In this document: positions 59,801-64,000 of the stretch, piece by piece
Numbering within the stretch: position 1 is the stretch's first letter
Layout: every line of letters starts with the position of its first letter
Assembly: GCA_038093975.1 (NCBI GenBank)
Contig: JBBPTG010000084.1
Location: forward strand, 53,159 to 117,158
Source of the DNA: Chalciporus piperatus
Taxonomy: Eukaryota > Basidiomycota > Agaricomycetes > Boletales > Boletaceae
Direction: 5' to 3'
Length of the DNA stretch: 64,000 bases
Position numbers and translations under genes: made by a program
The notes under the pieces: generated by a model
Told to the model about the DNA's origin: nothing
Database searches by the model: none
What the model saw: only the letters and a program-made list of their open reading frames with translations

Positions 59801-61838
59801 CACTGAAACACATCGACACACCGATGATGAAAACGAGTCTTCTGACTCTGACTCCTCTGACGATCAGTCTGATGCGGTTAAACCCGCCCCTGATCCCCAG
59901 CCAGCACCAGCACGCCCGGAAACCCCACCGGCACCTGCGCCTGCACCTCCTGTCACACCGCCATCCGCTCGTCCACCAGCTGGACCACCTGATGCCCCAC
60001 CTCGCCGATCTCAACGTGAACGCCGACCCCCTACTCGTCCTGGGAACGTCTATGGCGAAGATCGTCATCCTTTACAACAGATTAAGGACATTGAGAAGAG
60101 ATCTCGATGGGAAAGGCTAATCGGACACGGCGAATCATCACGAGAACCGCAGCGTGAACAACCAATCCCAGGTTCCATGCCCGACTCTACTCCTTCGGAG
60201 GACGAGATCGAACGCATAACCAGGGAAGGGGGAGAGGCATTGATTAACTATCTTTGCTCTCGTGCTTATATTCCGGATGAAATGAGTAATCCCAACTATC
60301 GCGAATGGAAATTCCGTGATATACTCAAACTTCCTGCCGAGGAACAAAAACTCTGGCGCCAAGCCTGCGAAACAGAGCTTCAGATGCTCAAAGATCGCAA
60401 GGTTTATGAAATTGTAGATCGACCAGCTGATCGTAAGATCATTAAAAATCGCTGGGTATTCGACGTCAAGTCTGACGGTCGTAAACGCGCTCGCCTAGTA
60501 GCCAAAGGCTTCTCACAGGTTGAAGGCGTAGACTACGATCAGATCTTCTCCCCAGTCGTACGATACGAAACGGTGCGGTGTATGCTCGCCCTTTCTACAC
60601 TTGAGAACTGGTACATCACCGGTCTCGACGTACGATCTGCCTATCTATACGGCAAACTGGAAGAGGAACTCTACATGGAGTTTCCTGAGGGTTTTATGCC
60701 ACCCGAACAAAAAGGCAAAGTCCTAAGACTACTACGTGCTATATACGGCCTCAAACAAGCAGGATTATCCTGGTGGCGCACGTTAGACAAGTCCATGGCT
60801 GAACTTGGCTTCACAAGGCTCAAAACTGACGCCGGCCTGTTCATATACCGCAATGGAAATGATATCGTCATTGCGATTGTCTACGTTGATGACGCCCTCT
60901 TCTGTGGACCTAACAAAGCTGTCGTAGACAAGCTAAAGGCCACATTCATGAAGACATGGGAATGTCGAGACCTCGGGGAACCTAAAGAGTTCCTTGGGAT
61001 GAATCTTCGTCGAGAAGGCAAAAAGCTGCACATTGATCAGTGCAAATACCTCGACAAGGTGCTTGAACGCTTCGGCATGACGAATGCTAAAGCCGCACCC
61101 ACTCCACTTCCTCAGGGTTATTACCCAGAGAAGAACGTTGCCCCCGTTAACTTCGAATTGCGGACGCGCTTTCAAACGGTGATAGGCTCGTTATTATACT
61201 TGATGTTAGGCACACGCCCAGACATCGCCTACGCAGTTACCCAACTGGCAAGGCAATCCGCCAATCCTACTAAGGAGCACTTGGATAGGGCTCTGTACAT
61301 ATGTCGATACCTAGTCGGTACTCGACAGTACTCCCTTACCTTTAATGGTGCATCTGGCAACGGCATTTATGCCTGTACCGACTCTGACTGGGGGCAAGAC
61401 CCCATCACAAGACACTCGCAGACAGGGTTTTTCCTGAAACTCGCGGACGGTGCTTTCCTTTGGAATTCACACTTGCAGAGCTCTACCGCCCTCAACTCTA
61501 CAGAAGCTGAGTATATGGCATTGAGTGATTGCACACGACAAGTATCCTGGATACACCACATGTTCTCAGAACTAGGTTATAAGCTAAAAGCTATACCGGT
61601 CTGTGGTGATAACCAAGGATCACTATTTATGGGTGAAAATCCCGTTACCGAGAAGCGTAATAAACATATTCCACTACGGTACTTCTTTATACGTGACGCC
61701 GTAATGAAGTGGAAAGAAGTAGAACTCTTCTACATTCCTGGAACTGACAATCCAGCGGATATGTTAACAAAGAACCTCGGACATGTCAAATTCGAGAAGT
61801 TCCGCTCCGAACTCGGTCTGGTATTCTACACCAGTTGA
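56874..61838 (+). CDS. Copia Gag-Pol polyprotein
   Basis: One frame of 1654 aa from the ATG at 56874 (MSSALKEIARLNGTNYTRWA); an upstream ATG at 56748 adds 42 residues unlike Gag. Domains in order: Gag (UBN2-like, to about 250), a Lys/Arg block (KKKKRREGKRSEKGKKKR) with no CCHC zinc knuckle, protease (WLLDSGASAHFTN, Asp codon at 58494), GAG-pre-integrase HHCC (HRRLGHPSRDV...CPGCELGKQ), integrase D-D-E (HSDLKSF; SDAGGEYTSK; QQNGRAERLIRT), reverse transcriptase (RWVFDVKSDGRKRARLVAKG; YVDD at 60882-60893) and RNase H (TDSDWGQD; STEAEYMALSD; DNQGS; DMLTKNLG). All catalytic residues are present and there is no frameshift between Gag and Pol, as in Copia proper. Confidence 0.97.
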   Translation: MSSALKEIARLNGTNYTRWAEEMQDYIRSQGLWQKVMVRAMPAITDTPPSTQAQIDAWQDDDDKVLGSIRMRLETHVASQFPIATHPDSVQLWAAIKTRYDSTSDAAAYSEIQKMLAINFPKEDHPGKTFAALNSSFAKLNTLTYTIPDNIQRMFVLAKLPAYANYIVKSVNERSVPTAATTATPAVAAPTLVQIEQRVVAAYQQHISRRVPKNAQPAQQANQISAVKRKGDDPKFNQQQESSASQKPDGEQKKKKRREGKRSEKGKKKRDERRANANDASASFAFSSFSNAPVLSPASTIFTSPVVDPRTLAHTTGAHQYGPPAFPHTQNAISLADRLGVTPTIETVRTLDPVANRHINYDAPVSLPRSPFYKKDGASMSFPVNDHRTLQHQLGAAYFGPSGFSRIHETPSRSLLERLDETIEDAEMEIASIMPLDEEYEAEGEDTVSLGDEAPDEFISQYFDFGAADVWQVPFPLFLYTDTDVRPSPQKIAFYCNMSDVVDRNESTATPFQLCDNCSKNDKGKQKSDVYDTPADLWLLDSGASAHFTNNINDFAEYNAFTKPEYSQTANGRAPILDIGTVIVEFNGNTVRLSPTIYMPTCNIKLISMGTLLKDQCLTLKAVPNGIEFQDTCIKKTILSFHSHGRDTMYWIKAPTVKPHAKPISMAAVDYDLLHRRLGHPSRDVLKAARKHLKDFPDVEIPSHPPICPGCELGKQPNRTFPHTETRASAPFELIHSDLKSFEIESYHKFKYAVVFYDDFTSMSWLALIRTKDQTLKMVKQFIAFVRTQYNAKVKAWKSDAGGEYTSKAFTEYMRDEGIRIQQSAPYAHQQNGRAERLIRTLMDKAQAMRLHACLPDSYWEFALTHASHVYNRTPMARLNWKTPMEKLTGEQSSVSHLRVFGCGAYVHLPDETRKGKLQPKSQLMIYLGVAPGSERNYIFMRPNNSMHTSAHAIFDEHLFPKCSGARPHRPVSHPPTETHRHTDDENESSDSDSSDDQSDAVKPAPDPQPAPARPETPPAPAPAPPVTPPSARPPAGPPDAPPRRSQRERRPPTRPGNVYGEDRHPLQQIKDIEKRSRWERLIGHGESSREPQREQPIPGSMPDSTPSEDEIERITREGGEALINYLCSRAYIPDEMSNPNYREWKFRDILKLPAEEQKLWRQACETELQMLKDRKVYEIVDRPADRKIIKNRWVFDVKSDGRKRARLVAKGFSQVEGVDYDQIFSPVVRYETVRCMLALSTLENWYITGLDVRSAYLYGKLEEELYMEFPEGFMPPEQKGKVLRLLRAIYGLKQAGLSWWRTLDKSMAELGFTRLKTDAGLFIYRNGNDIVIAIVYVDDALFCGPNKAVVDKLKATFMKTWECRDLGEPKEFLGMNLRREGKKLHIDQCKYLDKVLERFGMTNAKAAPTPLPQGYYPEKNVAPVNFELRTRFQTVIGSLLYLMLGTRPDIAYAVTQLARQSANPTKEHLDRALYICRYLVGTRQYSLTFNGASGNGIYACTDSDWGQDPITRHSQTGFFLKLADGAFLWNSHLQSSTALNSTEAEYMALSDCTRQVSWIHHMFSELGYKLKAIPVCGDNQGSLFMGENPVTEKRNKHIPLRYFFIRDAVMKWKEVELFYIPGTDNPADMLTKNLGHVKFEKFRSELGLVFYTS

Positions 61839-61900
61839 TCTCGCTGATACTTATCATGCGGAAGTCCTCATTTATGCTTACGTGTCTCCGTACACTTAGC

Positions 61901-61909
61901 AAGGGGGAG
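61901..61909 (+). other. Polypurine tract
   Basis: AAGGGGGAG directly abuts the 3' LTR and would prime plus-strand synthesis. Confidence 0.85.
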
Positions 61910-62094
61910 TGTTGAACGTAGCGTACATTCTTAGTATAGAAGGTAGTTACCACGCTTGTTCTATATCACATTCGGACTCAGTCGATCTGAGTTCTAATAC
62001 AACTTGACTTGTAACCACAACGTTCGAAGTTACCCAACAACCTCACCGCTAGGTAAGTCACCAGAAGTAGTTCCTCACTGGAACCCTCTCAACA
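61910..62094 (+). repeat. Copia 3' LTR
   Basis: 185 bp, identical by eye to the 5' LTR; it is followed by the CCTAT target duplication. Confidence 0.95.
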
Positions 62095-62099
62095 CCTAT

Positions 62100-62335
62100 G
62101 ATATGCAGGACCTTCCCTCCAGCGATCATGCATCAGCAAATCCTCAGTGAGCTGCACAATGCTGTGGCACTCTGCACAGCATGTTCCTGTCACAGTATGA
62201 CAGAAAGGTCCCCCTCTGTGCAGCATAGTCACAGCACTGTACAGAGTCTCGATTCTGTACGAACTTGTACAGAAGCAAAAGTTTTACCAGCCTCTGTCTT
62301 CTGTACTTGCGAAATTCTCTTTGCATGTTCACGAG
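62100..62335. other. Element D loop sequence, right of the Copia
   Basis: About 235 bp joined to 55.65-56.39 kb before the Copia came in. It is rich in TGCACAG/CTGTACAG motifs, with no coding capacity recognised. Confidence 0.55.
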
Positions 62336-62464
62336 TACTATAGAATAAAATATATTTATTCCATGTACTAGTATCTATGAGTAGTATCTAACTCCTGTCG
62401 TTGTCCATTGTCCATTGTCGTCCTTGGACTGGATGAGTGGCCAGCCTGAGGAGCCGCCGTGTTT

Positions 62465-62670
62465 TTTAACTCGTTTGTGGTGTGGGTGAGTCGCTCGGGA
62501 CATGGGTGAGCCGCTCGGGGCGTAGGTGAGACGATTGGGGCATGGGTGAGTCGCTTGAGGCATGGGTGGGCCGTTTGGGTCGCTGGAGGGCCGTTTGAGT
62601 CGCTGGAGGGCCGTTTGGGTCACTGAGAACTCGTTTGTGGTGCGGGTGAGTTGTTTGGGTGGCAGGTGAA
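62465..62670 (-). repeat. Satellite II, right arm of element D (inverted)
   Basis: About 200 bp of GGTGAGTCGCTCGGGACATG / GGGCCGTTTGGGTCGCTGGA units, the reverse complement of the left array and much shorter. Confidence 0.88.
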
Positions 62671-62870
62671 TCGCTCAGGGCGACGGCCGTGAATTGGGCT
62701 GGCGGCTGTGGCGCGGCTGTGTCATGGGCAAATTCTGTCCCTAAATGGATGATTTGCTGATGAGATCAACAGGTGACCGAAGAATCGGCTGAGGGGTTGA
62801 TGGGCCCATGGGAGCGGGGGGGCCGGTGGGTTGGCAGCAGAGGCCAGCCCTGAGACGCATGACGCAACTA
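62671..62870. other. Loop remnant of element C, right side
   Basis: 200 bp of unique sequence between the arms of D and C. It is not the missing part of the element A loop gene. A minus-strand frame here (AANPPAPPLPWAHQPLSRF) is Pro-rich and continues from the satellite; it is probably chance. Confidence 0.45.
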
Positions 62871-63770
62871 TCCCTACCCATTGAGGCTCAACCCATTGGG
62901 CCATCCCTACACATTGACACTGATTGCATCGGCCCATTCCTACGCATTGAGGCTCAATGCATCGGCCCATCCCTACCCATTGAGCCTCAACCCATCGGCC
63001 CATCCCTACGCATTGAGCCTCAACCCATCGGCCCATTCCTACACATTGAGGCTCAATGCATCGGCCCATTCCTACACATTGAGGCTCAATGCATCGGCCC
63101 ATCCCTACACATTGAGGCTCAACCCATTGGCCCATTCCTACACATTGAGGCTCAATGCATCGGCCCATTCCTACGCATTGAGGCTCAACCCATCGGCCCA
63201 TTCCTACACATTGACACTGATTGCATCGGCCCATTCCTACACATTGAGGCTCAATGCATCGGCCCATCCCTACACATTGAGGCTCCACCCATTGGCCCAT
63301 TCCTACACATTGAGGCTCAACCCATCGGCCCATCCCTACCCATTGAGGCTCCATGCATCGGCCCATTCCTACACATTGAGGCTCAATGCATCGGCCCATT
63401 CCTACGCATTGAGGCTCAACCCATCGGCCCATTCCTACACATTGACACTGATTGCATCGGCCCATTCCTACACATTGAGCCTCAATGCATTGGCCCATCC
63501 CTACACATTGACACTGATTGCATACACATTGAGGCTCAACCCATCGGCCCATCCCTACCCATTGAGGTTCAATGCATCGGCCCATTCCTACGCATTGAGG
63601 CTCAATGCATCGGCCCATCCCTACACATTGACACTGATTGCATCGGCCCATCCCTACGCATTGAGCCTCAATGCATCGGCCCATCCCTACACATTGAGCC
63701 TCAATGCATTGGCCCATCCCTACACATTGAGGCTCCACCCATTGGCCCATTCCTACACATTGAGGCTCAT
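62871..63770 (-). repeat. 33-bp satellite I, right arm of element C (inverted)
   Basis: About 27 units of the 33-bp family in reverse orientation, dominated by GCATTGAGCCTC and ACCCATCGGCCC unit types. One unit near 63530 lacks part of its sequence (GATTGCATACACATTGAG), but the frame is kept. Confidence 0.94.
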
Positions 63771-64000
63771 CCCTATTCTCTATGGGCCGAACCCTGATGC
63801 AGGCAGGACTGGGTGATTAGCACCAGTCGGCCAGGTCCTACCTCATGGAACCTTTGTGTTGGCCATTCCCATTGCCAGGGCACAATGGTACATTGGCTGA
63901 TCCCTACTCTACGTGTACATTCTATTACTAGCCGATCCCTAACCTTGGTGATCATACACCAGCGGCCAATCGTTAGCCGGCCAGTAGAGCACGGCCTAAT

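Larger units (their letters stand above)
56395..62099 (+). mobile_element. Complete Ty1/copia LTR retrotransposon
   Basis: Two LTRs of 185 bp (56400-56584 and 61910-62094) start TGTTGAACG, end CTCAACA and appear identical base for base. The 5-bp target duplication CCTAT is at 56395-56399 and 62095-62099. The primer-binding site directly follows the left LTR and the polypurine tract AAGGGGGAG directly precedes the right LTR. One uninterrupted Gag-Pol frame lies between. Identical LTRs imply a very recent insertion, and all features needed for movement are visible. It is inserted into the loop of element D. Confidence 0.97.
54691..62700. mobile_element. Foldback-type element D (satellite II arms), hosting a Copia
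   Basis: Left arm 54691-55650 and right arm about 62320-62700 are inverted copies. Satellite II is followed by a shared unique block: GCGGCTCCTCAGGCTGGCCA (about 55515) and its mirror near 62439-62458, and ATATACTACTCATAGATACTA-like and AATAAATATATTTTATT sequence near 55610-55628 / 62342-62362. The loop (55650-62320) contains small frames and the complete Copia. The left satellite is four times longer than the right. No transposase is seen and the outer borders are approximate. Confidence 0.68.
53796..64000. mobile_element. Foldback-type element C, right tip outside window
   Basis: The left end (53796-54070) matches the left end of element A, from CATTCAGCTCGTTAGGC onward. Its reverse complement fills 63770-64000, and the window ends about 45 bp before the expected right tip. 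Satellite I arms lie at 54070-54480 (left) and 62871-63770 (right). Both arms share one junction (AATAGGGATGAGCCTCAATG) where A has about 200 extra bp, so the arms were homogenised or C is a subfamily. The loop holds a broken end of the element A gene and, nested in it, element D with a Copia inside. The insertion cut the decayed Copia at 53795. Confidence 0.78.

Overview
The window comes from a filamentous basidiomycete, most likely an Agaricomycete. Genes are split by many 46-70 nt introns with GT(G/A)AGT donors. The set includes proteins typical of Agaricomycetes: a DUF6593-type protein, an adhesin-like DUF4097/DUF7330-type membrane protein and an F-box protein. The Copia primer-binding site also matches a fungal initiator tRNA. 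A closer placement, for example near Rhizoctonia/Ceratobasidium, would be a guess. Exon borders were set by hand from splice signals and reading frame.

Left part (1-42.2 kb), host genes. In order: a partial mitochondrial PPR-like gene (-); thymidylate synthase (+), convergent with a SAMHD1-type dNTP triphosphohydrolase (-), so a dTMP-making and a dNTP-destroying enzyme sit 131 bp apart; a GATA-like zinc-finger protein (-); about 8.5 kb with no convincing gene but two small TIR elements with TA target duplications; a DUF4097-like membrane protein (+); a 1209-aa nuclear protein with a ubiquitin-like N-terminus (-); a 1310-aa inositol-polyphosphate 5-phosphatase with an N-terminal beta-propeller (-); a DUF6593 protein (-); RuvB-like 1 (-), head to head with a possible p31comet-like HORMA protein (+); an F-box protein (+); IMP dehydrogenase (-); and a Lys-rich nuclear hypothetical protein (-).

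Right part (42.2-64 kb), a nest of mobile elements. Two copies (A and C) of a foldback-type element have long inverted arms built of a 33-bp satellite. Copy A holds an intact two-exon gene of unknown family in its loop. A third foldback element (B) has arms of an ACTGGA-rich satellite, and its loop is a mosaic of decayed pieces of three unrelated host genes: plasma-membrane H+-ATPase, ubiquitin and ribosomal protein uL4. A fourth (D), with arms of another satellite, sits inside C. A complete Copia LTR retrotransposon lies in the loop of D: its two 185-bp LTRs look identical and it has a CCTAT target duplication. A decayed Copia lies between B and C. The satellite arms have repeat units divisible by three and therefore give long spurious reading frames on both strands. 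No transposase was found for any foldback element, so they look non-autonomous.
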